From: Candidatus Lernaella stagnicola
GTDB lineage: Bacteria > Lernaellota > Lernaellaia > Lernaellales > Lernaellaceae
Assembly: GCA_030765525.1 (NCBI GenBank)
Contig: JAVCCK010000008.1
Coordinates: 62,001 to 126,000 of the forward strand
DNA: 64,000 nt
Direction of reading: 5' to 3'
Position numbers and translations under genes: made by a program. Positions 25,571-33,490 of the stretch are shown piece by piece (within the stretch, counting starts at the first letter, position 1; each line of letters starts with the position of its first letter). A model generated the notes under the pieces. It had not been told where the DNA came from, searched no databases, and saw only the letters and a list, made by a program, of their open reading frames with translations.

Positions 25571-26182
25571 ATGAATGAATTTCAAACAAAAGTACTGTTG
25601 CTAATTATTGGTGTAATAGTTTCTCAAATTAGTGCAATGGCAACTACAGCCAGTAAAAGTGTAAAATGTTTACTTTTCCAATTTAATATAGAACATAATA
25701 AAGAGGAATTCATTGTAAATCTTACAAATTTTAGTTCGGAAAAAACGGGTGAAGTCAAAATCGCTATTTCGGGAACATCAGATGTGCAAATATTTGATGT
25801 AAAATATCAGTTGAGTGATGCATTTGATACTAACCGTTTTAAATCAGCGAATCAAATCCGCTTTGGAAAACAAGTAGTTTTAAAGTATTTACATCCGGAT
25901 GACAGTATCATGATACATTTTCTTTATAAAAGTGACAAACCACCTGCTTATATTGATGACAAATTAGAAAAGGGATTGTCGATTACTTCAGAAGAAACAA
26001 AAGTTAGGATATTTAGGATTTATGATGAAGTTTTCACTAGGCCAATTTTATGTCATGTAGTGTATCTTATAATTCTTGTAGGCGCTTTATTAATAATATT
26101 TAAGTTATGCTTTCCAAAAAATAACAAAAATGTCTTGGCCACGCAAAGGCCATCCAAAGAGAGCGAATCTATGGGGGAATGA
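25571..26182 (+). CDS. AT-rich gene, predicted membrane-anchored secreted protein, unknown
   Basis: I do not recognise this 203-residue protein. It has an N-terminal hydrophobic segment (about 7-25) that looks like a signal peptide or anchor, a middle region of about 130 residues rich in beta-type alternation (VKIAISGTSDVQIFDVKYQL), and a strong membrane helix near the C-terminus (about 161-182, VVYLIILVGALLIIF) followed by a short basic, cytoplasmic-type tail. GGAGGA precedes the ATG at 25571 by 7 nt. Base composition and codon use are AT-rich, unlike all genes outside the island, which suggests transfer. It ends 3 bp before the next gene, so they form an operon and may act together at the cell surface. 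Confidence 0.75.
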   Translation: MNEFQTKVLLLIIGVIVSQISAMATTASKSVKCLLFQFNIEHNKEEFIVNLTNFSSEKTGEVKIAISGTSDVQIFDVKYQLSDAFDTNRFKSANQIRFGKQVVLKYLHPDDSIMIHFLYKSDKPPAYIDDKLEKGLSITSEETKVRIFRIYDEVFTRPILCHVVYLIILVGALLIIFKLCFPKNNKNVLATQRPSKESESMGE

Positions 26183-26185
26183 TAA

Positions 26186-26728
26186 ATGAGAAGGTTACAG
26201 GGTTTGGCAATTGCGTCTATCGTTGTCTTAGTTCAGAGTGTATGTCTTCTTACGCTAGTGTTTGCTCAGAGTACACGAACTGTTTCAGGAAAGGTCATCG
26301 ACGAAAACGGTGACGGGGTCAAAGGAGCCAAAATCGATGCCGATGGTTGCGCCGTAAATGAAGATATATCACAAGAAAATGGTAATTATACTTTACAATT
26401 AGGAACGGATAAAAGCCCCTGTACTTTTAGTATATCGGCGAAGAAGGAAGGTTTTCTGCCTAGCGAAAAAGTTCTTGTAACAGTAAAAAGTAAGAGTGTT
26501 GCTGAAAGAAATCTCAAGGTACTTAGCCGTCAGTCAGTTCAAAAGACAGTGGGAGACCTTCGTAAAGCAATCAATACTGGAAACGTAGAAGAAATCATGA
26601 AGATTAGCAAATCTCTGGTTGAGACATGTAACGGGTTCGGATGTGATGCCATCGGAGAGTATAAAAATGTTATGGATGAGACAAGCAAAATATTACAAAA
26701 AAAGTGTAAAGGCGATATCATGAAATAA
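26186..26728 (+). CDS. AT-rich gene, secreted CarboxypepD_reg-like domain protein
   Basis: The 180-residue predicted periplasmic or surface protein has a signal peptide at about 1-28 (ends VFAQS), then a carboxypeptidase-regulatory-like or CnaB-type beta-sandwich at about 32-112 (VSGKVIDENGDGVKGAKI, GNYTLQLGTD, AKKEGFLPSEKV), and a helical C-terminal part (about 115-180) with several Lys and two Cys pairs. GGGGGA before the ATG lies inside the end of the preceding gene. Domains like this usually bind or scaffold, not catalyse. AT-rich like its partner. Its role with the upstream membrane protein is unknown. The 182 bp after the stop (26729-26910) hold only small palindromes. Confidence 0.75.
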   Translation: MRRLQGLAIASIVVLVQSVCLLTLVFAQSTRTVSGKVIDENGDGVKGAKIDADGCAVNEDISQENGNYTLQLGTDKSPCTFSISAKKEGFLPSEKVLVTVKSKSVAERNLKVLSRQSVQKTVGDLRKAINTGNVEEIMKISKSLVETCNGFGCDAIGEYKNVMDETSKILQKKCKGDIMK

Positions 26729-26910
26729 ATCTATTCCATTGTCTTCAGAAGAATAGCTCTAAATTTAGGGACACTAGGCTTAATTATCGGACGCATCTTG
26801 CCCTCCGTCGATGCCGTTACTTCGAGCGATCGCTTCGTACGACGCGCCCGATATATTCGGCCCCGCGCAACGCTTGGCGTGGCGATTTTTCTAAAAATTC
26901 CATTTTCGTG

Positions 26911-27118
26911 GGAACGATGTTGGTGGAAAAACTACGTTGCGGCGGGCGGAACATACGAATTATGCGCCTCTGGTTGTGTGAACGCAAGGCTGTACTTTCA
27001 GGCCCTCACGCTCGAGTAAAACCCAGGACACGTAACAAGTACATGTCCCGATTTTACTCTGGCAACGACGCTGAGCCGCACAGCCTCCCCGCCGATGGCG
27101 GTGAGACTATGGCACCCC
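26911..27118. repeat. Right inverted-repeat arm of the island
   Basis: Mirror image of the left arm: an 85-bp segment (26911-about 26995) starting GGAACGATGTTGGTGG is the reverse complement of left 25196-25279. Then come a GGCCCTCAC fragment (27001), a degenerate GGACA...TGTCC hairpin (27024-27048) and CCGCACAGCCTCCCCGCCGA...GGCACCCC (27076-27118), the reverse complement of left 24965-25012. The stretch 26729-27722 holds no convincing gene. Between this arm and the tandem array (27119-27180) is a short unrelated spacer with CCCCGCAGGGG. Confidence 0.8.
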
Positions 27119-27180
27119 CGAAAAACATAGCCCCGCAGGGGCGTTATCAAATGGCCCTGGGTAAGGTTGAGCATTATCGC

Positions 27181-27655
27181 GACTGAAGTCGCTCCTACGG
27201 TTTTGTATGAGGCGCGCCGAGCGACCAACGGGAGCGGTCGTGATGACAACGTCGTCGTCAGATGCAGGCGGTCTTAGGCCCGGACCTTGTCCGGTCGCGA
27301 CTGAAGTCGCTCCTACGGTTTTGGGTGAGGCGCGCCGAGCGACCAACGGGAGTGGTCGTGATGACAACGTCGTCGTCAGATGCAGGCGGTCTTAGCGCCG
27401 GACCTTGTCCGGTCGCGACTGAAGTCGCTGCTACGGTTTTGTATGAGGCGCGCCGAGCGACCAACGGGAGCGGTCGTGGTGACAACGTCGTCGTCAGATG
27501 CAGGCGGGCTTAGGCCCGGACCTTGTCCGGTCGCGACTAAAGTCGCTCCTACGGTTTTGTGTGAGGCTCGTAAAGGCGGCGAAGACGCCGGTCGTGGTGG
27601 CAACATAGTCGTAGGATGCATGCGGTTTTGGGTCCAGGCACTGCTTGGCGGCTTT
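27181..27655. repeat. 118-bp tandem repeat array, REP-like
   Basis: Three full units and a decayed fourth, starting at 27181, 27299, 27417 and 27535, a constant 118-bp period. Each unit contains GCGACTGAAGTCGC, a CGACC/GGTCG hairpin around AACGGGAG, the trinucleotide run GTCGTCGTC and CCGGACCTTGTCCGG. The reverse complement matches the left array (24626-24960) unit for unit. The array ends about 70 bp before the lipoprotein gene. Units differ by a few bases each, so it is not a recent perfect expansion and not a CRISPR (no short repeat with unique spacers). Confidence 0.9.
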
Positions 27656-27722
27656 TTTCTGCTTTTTTGATGTGGCATGTGATACGCTATATTTACATAT
27701 TCTAAGTTCCTGGAGGAGAACC

Positions 27723-30014
27723 ATGTTTAGACAATGGATTTTAGTCGCGTGCGTTTTGTTGCTCTTCACTGTATGCCTCACCCCTATACTATCCGGCTGC
27801 GACGATGACGATGACGACGATGTGTCGCCCTCGGCTGACGACGACACGTCGGCCGATGATGACGACGACAATGACGACAACGACGATGACAACAACGACG
27901 ACAACGACGACAACAACGACAACGATGATGACGACGACACCGCGCCACCGCTCATTTCGCTGACGCCGGGAACCTGCAAGCATCCGTTCGAAATCGGCGA
28001 AGTATTGCTGCAGCAGATCGTCGCGGGCGCGCCGGGCCGCAACGGTGTCGGCGCCGATCTCTCGCCGGACGGGCACCTGACAGTCGCCGCGACCTACGGT
28101 GCGGGCGTGGTCGTGCACGAACAGGACGAAGAGGGTGCCTGGCGGGCCGGTTGCTTGGACGAATTCGGCGACGATCCGCGTCTCGATCGCGGGCCGGACG
28201 GCGTGATCCACGGCATCTTTCGCGATTATTGGACCGACGCGTTGATGGTTACGCAGCAGGTCGGCGAGGCGTGGACGGAGCCGGAGATGATTCCGCTGCA
28301 GGCGAAGACGGTACACCAATTCCGCGTGGGTCACGACGGAGCGCTCTACGTGGGGTGTATCGATTTAGACACCAAGGTGGTTTACGTGCTCCACAACGCC
28401 GCGGGCGAGTGGGACCGATTCGACCTGATGGACTACGAGGATTCTTTCAACAATATCTATTTCGATTTTGACGTGGACGAACAGGGCGTGGTTCACGCGA
28501 TACTCTCGGGTCCGAGCGACGTGCGCTACGTGCGGTACGAGGGCGAGGACGCCGAAGAAGAGATCGTCGCGGAAGATTCGCGCTACCCGGCGATTCGCTT
28601 GGCGTCGGACGACTCGCTGCGGGCGTTTTTCGAGCGCTACGAGTTGGACCACGTCTACTGGTCGCAGATCCTGCCCGGCGTTTGGGTCCCAACGCGGGTG
28701 TACGACTATTTCGGCACCGTCAGCATTCGAACCGCCGACGGTTGGGAGGCGGACGAGGTCGACGCGGGCGGTTACATGCTGACGGGTCGCTACTTGGAAT
28801 TGGATGCCGAGGACTACGCGCACGTGCTGTATCCCATCGAAAATTCCTATCCGCGGAAGTTGCGGTATGCGACAAAACGCCCCGGGTTTTGGCAGACGAT
28901 TAATTTCCAGGAACAGGACGAGGGAGGCTACGACGAGGACTTGGTCGTCGAGCCCGACGGCGTGGCGCACGTGCTCTATGCCGATACGGACAACCAGCGC
29001 TTACGGCACGCGCACAATACGCAGATGCCCTGGACGACCGAGACGGTCATGAAGGCGGAATTGAGAGTATATGGCGTCTCGCCGGCGCTGATGCCCGACG
29101 GTACGCCGGTCGCGATGTTCCACGACGGGGTCGCGGGCAAGTTATATAGCGCGCAGCAAGTGGGCGACTCGTGGACGATATCGACTCTCCTGCCGGAATT
29201 GACCTGGTTCCGCGATTTCGCGTGGGATATGGACGGCCTGGGACGGCGGCATTTGGTTTACCAAACCGAGCCCGGCATCGTGAACTATCAGATGTGCGAT
29301 CCGGAATGCGGGCCCGCGACGCAGCTTGCGGCAGCCATTTACAACGACGCGCGGGCCGATGTGGACATCGACGCCGATAACGCTGTGCACGTGGTTTATC
29401 GCACCGGTGAATACGACGCGATGAAGGTGATGTACGCCACCAACAAGAGCGGTAACTGGGAGTGGACGCTCGTGGCGAGCCACCGGCACGACGGTCGCAA
29501 CGCGATATACGTGGGCGAGGACGGCGTAGTGCACATCGCTTACGTGCGCGAGTACGAAGAGAGCGACGACGTGCTGTTCTACGCCCGGATCGACGGTGAC
29601 CAAGTCGAGCGGGAAGCGGTTCACGGCGATATGCAGCGGACCGACATCGCTGTCGGCGCCGCGCCCGACGGCACGCCGCACCTGCTGTATTCGTGCTACA
29701 TACAGGGCGGCGGTTACGGCACCTTCTATTCGGTGAAATCCGGTTCGACGTGGCAGACCGAACAGCTCACCGACGACGGTTTCGCGAGCGTGGACATCCA
29801 CGTCGACGAGGGCGGTACGCCGCACTTGCTGGTCAGCGCTGAAGATCTGTCGTATTTCGTTCCGGGCGAGGACGGTTGGGATGTCACGGCGATTGCCGTT
29901 GGAGGCCCGGAAGGCGGTTCATTCGTGTTGGACGAGCAGGGACGTTTTCACGCGATTTATCTGAACAGGGATACGTTGTCGTACGCGCGGTTCCCGCTGG
30001 GACTCTCACAGTAA
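27723..30014 (+). CDS. Asp-rich surface lipoprotein with repeated beta-blade segments
   Basis: The 763-residue protein has a lipoprotein signal: hydrophobic 5-22, lipobox ILSGC with Cys26. Immediately after comes an extreme low-complexity linker, about residues 27-75, almost all Asp with some Asn and Ser. The remaining ~690 residues are built from recurring 45-60-residue segments with the pattern [DE]-x-x-G-x-x-H-[VIL]-x-[YF], such as DGVIHGIFRDY, DYAHVLYPIE, DGVAHVLYADT, DNAVHVVYRTG, DGVVHIAYVRE and DGTPHLLYSC, suggesting a beta-propeller of the BNR/exo-sialidase-like type. The Asp linker may bind calcium or act as a stiff spacer. GGAGGAGA precedes the start. Function unknown; convergent overlap of 9 bp with the SGNH gene. 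Confidence 0.85.
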   Translation: MFRQWILVACVLLLFTVCLTPILSGCDDDDDDDVSPSADDDTSADDDDDNDDNDDDNNDDNDDNNDNDDDDDTAPPLISLTPGTCKHPFEIGEVLLQQIVAGAPGRNGVGADLSPDGHLTVAATYGAGVVVHEQDEEGAWRAGCLDEFGDDPRLDRGPDGVIHGIFRDYWTDALMVTQQVGEAWTEPEMIPLQAKTVHQFRVGHDGALYVGCIDLDTKVVYVLHNAAGEWDRFDLMDYEDSFNNIYFDFDVDEQGVVHAILSGPSDVRYVRYEGEDAEEEIVAEDSRYPAIRLASDDSLRAFFERYELDHVYWSQILPGVWVPTRVYDYFGTVSIRTADGWEADEVDAGGYMLTGRYLELDAEDYAHVLYPIENSYPRKLRYATKRPGFWQTINFQEQDEGGYDEDLVVEPDGVAHVLYADTDNQRLRHAHNTQMPWTTETVMKAELRVYGVSPALMPDGTPVAMFHDGVAGKLYSAQQVGDSWTISTLLPELTWFRDFAWDMDGLGRRHLVYQTEPGIVNYQMCDPECGPATQLAAAIYNDARADVDIDADNAVHVVYRTGEYDAMKVMYATNKSGNWEWTLVASHRHDGRNAIYVGEDGVVHIAYVREYEESDDVLFYARIDGDQVEREAVHGDMQRTDIAVGAAPDGTPHLLYSCYIQGGGYGTFYSVKSGSTWQTEQLTDDGFASVDIHVDEGGTPHLLVSAEDLSYFVPGEDGWDVTAIAVGGPEGGSFVLDEQGRFHAIYLNRDTLSYARFPLGLSQ

Positions 30015-32138
30015 GTCGTTTTCGATAAGCGCGCGCTGCAACAGCCGGGCCATGTCCGCGTGGCCGGCGTCGTTGAAGTGAACCGGGTCGTGGGGCCACA
30101 CGTAGTCCAGCGGTTGCGGCTTGGCGGCGAAGTACGACCAGGCGTCGAGGTAAGGGAAGCCCTCCGCTTCGGCCAACTCCCGCAAGACGCGCCGGATATC
30201 CAACTGGCGACGATCGTTATTATGGTCGGTCCAGTTTTGGCCGTGGAATTCCGAGGCCAGCAAAACCTTGCCGCCTTGATTGCGCGTCAAGTCGATCACG
30301 TCACGCAAGTTGGCCCGGATGTCGGAGAGGGGGTTGGTGCCGCGTAGAAAATCGCGGCCGAGTTGCATGGCCAGGCGCTGGCGGCCGGCGACGATCAAGC
30401 GAGAGTATCCATTGTAGAGCAGGCTGTGACTCAATCCCCGTTGCATCCGCCGCACCCACGATTCGCTGCGCGCGCTCTCCCACAATTGACGCACCGTGAA
30501 AAGGCCGCGAGGGTTCGTGTGGTCGTTGAAGCCCATGTAGATCACCACCAAGTCGGGGCGGTAGCGCGCCGCGTACTCCGTGTAAAGCACCATGACTTGG
30601 AAGCTGTTGAAACCGCGCACACCGGCGTTGAGGACTTCCACGTCGTGTCCGGCCTCGCGCAGATTGGTTTCGAGCAAGCCCGAAAAGGCCGTGTCGTTCG
30701 AGGGCTGGCCGTCGCCCCACACGTTGGACCCGCCGAGGGTCATGATTCGCAGGCGGCCGGGGGCTTTTTCGAGCGGCGCGTCTTCGTGGCCGCGGAACCG
30801 CACGGCCCGCACATCCTTGGTGTGTTTGTAGGGAAACGAGTCGGCATACCCAAAGAGGTTCTTCGGCACCCAATACAGCAGCTTGTCGGTTTGGTAGTCG
30901 TCGCCGATGCGATGCGGTTGCAGGTGTCGGCGAAGCTCCGTTTGGCCGAGGGTCCATTCGGCCAGGGCGAGCGAGGCGACCACCAGGATGAGCATCAATG
31001 CGCCATAGGCCCGCAGACTTTTGCGGTGGTGGGAGACGGGAATCGTCATCGCCAGAACGCCCAGCGGTAGGAACCAGCGGAAGGGGTCGCCCAGGCGCGC
31101 CGTCAACACGATGGGAAGGAACACCGCCAGAAAGGGACCCAACGTTCCGACCGCTCGACGCCAGGTCACCTCGAGATCCAAGCGCATGGTGACGATTACG
31201 GCCGCGGCGAGGGCCCAGGCCGCCACGACAACCGCCGGTGCACTTGTAACGAAGGTGAAAGTCAACGCACCCAACCCGGCCAGGGCGATGAAGGCCGAGG
31301 AAAGCCGGTGCGTGCCCGTGAAGGGTAGCCGGGAGCGCAGGACCCAGAATCGGGCGCGCAAGAACAGCCACAGCCATAGGGCGGGCCACGCGACGTGAGG
31401 GGCGAAGGGGGTATCGACCGCCGCCGCGGCAAGGCCGAGGGGCGGGAAGGTGGTCAGTGTCCAGCTAAGGGCGAGCGAGCGTGGGCTTACGTGGGTTGCG
31501 CGGGCTACGGCGAGTTCGATTAGAAAAAGCAGGACGATGAAAACGACGCCGCCCAACCATCGGAGGATTTTCTTTCGTGTGCGGTCCGGAAAGGAAACGT
31601 GGAGCGCGGTGCGGCCGGTCAGTGTGTTTTCGAGACGCAATTCGTGGACGAGCAAGGGCGCCCATCTGGCGTACACGAAAAAACTGCGCGCCTCGATATC
31701 AGCGCGCCGCGCCCTCAGGTAGTCGTTTCCATCGTGGTGAAAAACGGCTTCGTCACCTTGCGGCACGATGTCAACTTCAAAGGGCTTACCGGGAAGCATT
31801 TCGTCATCGAGCGGGCTGCTGATGACCACGTCCTGGGTGACCACGCCGATTTCCGCCGGCACCGGGGCCGTTTTTTCCAGGCGGAGGACGAGGCGTTGGT
31901 GCTTGGGCGGCAGGCTGGGATCGTGAATGCGCAGCGTCGCGCCGGGCGGCAGTTTGAGTCCGTTTTCCAGCCGGGCGACCGCGCCGTGGGGTTCGATTAA
32001 TTCGAGTCGTTGGTCTTGAAGCGGAGTTCCTGAGAACAGGGGCAAGGAACCGACGATGCGGGCCAGAAGCGCGCCGGCGGCGAGGCAAAGGGCAAGCGCA
32101 AGAACGATTAAGCCGTATTGCTTGAACCGACGGCGCAC
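30006..32138 (-). CDS. Membrane protein with C-terminal SGNH/GDSL hydrolase domain
   Basis: 710 residues. One N-terminal helix (about 8-28), a beta-rich extracytoplasmic part to about 190, then six to seven membrane helices (about 195-400). The C-terminal SGNH domain (about 455-705) has block I TLGGSNVWGDG (nucleophile Ser), a block II-like Gly in NAGVRGFNS, block III YMGFNDH and block V HDPVHFNDAGH (Asp and His). Membrane plus SGNH layouts are typical of enzymes that acylate or deacylate exported polysaccharides (compare AlgX/AlgJ-type or OafA-SGNH fusions). No exopolysaccharide operon surrounds it, so the substrate is open. Confidence 0.85.
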   Translation of the reverse strand: MRRRFKQYGLIVLALALCLAAGALLARIVGSLPLFSGTPLQDQRLELIEPHGAVARLENGLKLPPGATLRIHDPSLPPKHQRLVLRLEKTAPVPAEIGVVTQDVVISSPLDDEMLPGKPFEVDIVPQGDEAVFHHDGNDYLRARRADIEARSFFVYARWAPLLVHELRLENTLTGRTALHVSFPDRTRKKILRWLGGVVFIVLLFLIELAVARATHVSPRSLALSWTLTTFPPLGLAAAAVDTPFAPHVAWPALWLWLFLRARFWVLRSRLPFTGTHRLSSAFIALAGLGALTFTFVTSAPAVVVAAWALAAAVIVTMRLDLEVTWRRAVGTLGPFLAVFLPIVLTARLGDPFRWFLPLGVLAMTIPVSHHRKSLRAYGALMLILVVASLALAEWTLGQTELRRHLQPHRIGDDYQTDKLLYWVPKNLFGYADSFPYKHTKDVRAVRFRGHEDAPLEKAPGRLRIMTLGGSNVWGDGQPSNDTAFSGLLETNLREAGHDVEVLNAGVRGFNSFQVMVLYTEYAARYRPDLVVIYMGFNDHTNPRGLFTVRQLWESARSESWVRRMQRGLSHSLLYNGYSRLIVAGRQRLAMQLGRDFLRGTNPLSDIRANLRDVIDLTRNQGGKVLLASEFHGQNWTDHNNDRRQLDIRRVLRELAEAEGFPYLDAWSYFAAKPQPLDYVWPHDPVHFNDAGHADMARLLQRALIENDLL

Positions 32139-32184
32139 CCTTCCTCCTTTGGCAACGGTGGCGTGATCGTCGCCGCGGAACCGC

Positions 32185-32628
32185 TTATTCGGGGACGAGG
32201 TACTGTTGACTGTTGTTGGCTTCTTTTTGCGAGTTGAGGTTGTAAATCAGGTCGTGGAAGAACTCGTGCATTTTGATGACGCTTTGCTTGAGCTTCGCGT
32301 CATCATCGCCCTTGGCGGCGGCGACAACATTGGCAACCGAATCGGCCAGAAGTTTGACGTCGATGGCGTATTGCGCCTTGCGTTCCGCGTAGTTCGCGGG
32401 TAGTTCGGCCTTGACCAGCGCCGCGGCGGCTTCACTGAGCTTCGGCGCGACGGTGCGAATCGCGGCCCAATCATCCTTGGGGAAATCGACGTGCCACATC
32501 TGGGCCATCACGTCGTGAAATGCCTTCAGTTCGGGAAAGCCCTTGGGGCCAGGTTCTTCCGCGACGGCAACAACCGTTAAAGACGCGATGAGTGCCAGGG
32601 TGAGAACAATGGCGTTCAACGTGCGCAT
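32185..32628 (-). CDS. Secreted helical protein, cytochrome-c'-like fold without heme site
   Basis: The 147-residue protein has a clear signal peptide (about 1-23, VAVAEE). The mature part looks all-helical, with a WHVDFPKDDWAAI segment and a C-terminal MHEFFHDLIYNLN, resembling four-helix periplasmic proteins of the cytochrome b562/c' type. No CXXCH or other heme motif is present, and no Cys at all is visible in the mature chain. It lies between a GT2 gene and an SGNH gene on the same strand. Function unknown; a metal- or small-ligand-binding periplasmic protein is possible. Confidence 0.7.
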   Translation of the reverse strand: MRTLNAIVLTLALIASLTVVAVAEEPGPKGFPELKAFHDVMAQMWHVDFPKDDWAAIRTVAPKLSEAAAALVKAELPANYAERKAQYAIDVKLLADSVANVVAAAKGDDDAKLKQSVIKMHEFFHDLIYNLNSQKEANNSQQYLVPE

Positions 32629-32647
32629 GGTGTGCTCCTGTTTGGTT

Positions 32648-33331
32648 CTAATCGACGAAACGGAATTTGATTATCGTCCACAAGGCGCGAAAGCCGTCGC
32701 GCCACGTGATTTTCTTGCCTTCTTCAAAATCGCGGCCGGAATAGTAGATCGGCACTTCGAACACTTTGTGCCCGGCCTTGAAGACCTTGGCGGTGATCTC
32801 GGGCTCGAAGTCGAAACGGTCGGAGCGGATCGCCATGTCTTTGAGGATGTCGGCCTTGAAAACCTTGTAGCAGGTTTCCATGTCGGTCAGCGTGGTGTTG
32901 TAAAGCAGGTTTGTCACGAAGGTCAGGAAGCGGTTGCCGAGGTAGTGCCAAAACAAGAACGCGCGGTGCTTGCCCAGAAAACGGCTGCCGTAAACGACAT
33001 CCGCCTTGCCGGCGGTGATGGGCTCGATCAGCGTGGTGTAGTCGTTGGGGTCGTATTCGAGGTCGGCGTCCTGAATCAGCGCGATATCGCCGGTGATGTG
33101 CTGCTTGCCGGTACGGATCGCGGCGCCTTTGCCGCGGTTTTTCTCGTGATAGAACACGCGCACGCCCGCGAGCGATTCGATCTTTTCCTTGAGGATCGCG
33201 ATCGTGCCGTCAGTGGAACCGTCGTCGACGATGATCAGCTCCTTGTCGAGATCAACCGCCATCACCTGGCGAATGATTTCCTCGAGGGTCGCTTCTTCGT
33301 TGTAGACGGGCATGATAATCGAGAGTTTCAT
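32648..33331 (-). CDS. Glycosyltransferase family 2 (DPM1-like)
   Basis: The 227-residue GT-A fold enzyme matches the soluble dolichol/polyprenyl-phosphate mannose or glucose synthases: KLSIIMPVYNEEATLEEI at the start, IIVDDGSTDGT, GKGAAIRTG, the metal motif QDADLEYDP, and GSRF followed by TDMETCYK. It would make polyprenyl-phosphate sugar on the cytoplasmic face, the donor type used by GT39 enzymes such as the one at 10.1 kb. No C-terminal membrane helices are present. The start at 33331 follows GGAGG; the upstream extension of the frame is not GT2-like. Confidence 0.93.
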   Translation of the reverse strand: MKLSIIMPVYNEEATLEEIIRQVMAVDLDKELIIVDDGSTDGTIAILKEKIESLAGVRVFYHEKNRGKGAAIRTGKQHITGDIALIQDADLEYDPNDYTTLIEPITAGKADVVYGSRFLGKHRAFLFWHYLGNRFLTFVTNLLYNTTLTDMETCYKVFKADILKDMAIRSDRFDFEPEITAKVFKAGHKVFEVPIYYSGRDFEEGKKITWRDGFRALWTIIKFRFVD

Positions 33332-33490
33332 CGGCCCTCCTGCCTCGTGAAGTTGGTACATTAAGCGAAATCGCTTCGCAGTGTAAACCGGTGATGTCCA
33401 GGGCGCACGACAACTCGAAATCGGGGCGGGACAGCAAGGCAACAATCCGCTAAACTCGTCGAAATTCACAAACACGCGAGAAGGATGAGC

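Larger units (their letters stand above)
24626..27655. mobile_element. Accessory island: AT-rich gene pair between mirrored repeats
   Basis: About 3 kb inserted between the DUF362 gene and the Asp-rich lipoprotein gene. The centre (25280-26910) is visibly AT-rich and carries two genes of unknown function. On both sides the same modules occur in mirror order and opposite orientation: REP-like array, the GGGGTGCCATAGTCTCACCGCC module, a GGGACATGTACTTG hairpin, a GGCCCTCAC remnant, and an 85-bp inverted repeat ending ATCGTTCC. No transposase, recombinase or target duplication is recognisable, so mobility is an inference. It may be a non-autonomous element, or a cargo captured between two inverted copies of one intergenic repeat. 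Confidence 0.45.

Noticed and set aside
26798-27186. Short plus-strand frames in the right arm
   Set aside because: They translate the inverted repeat; the similar peptide in the left arm on the other strand comes from the same DNA repeat, and frame is not kept throughout.
27181-27655. CRISPR array
   Set aside because: The repeat unit is 118 bp, internally palindromic and nearly identical along its whole length. There are no unique spacers and no cas genes.
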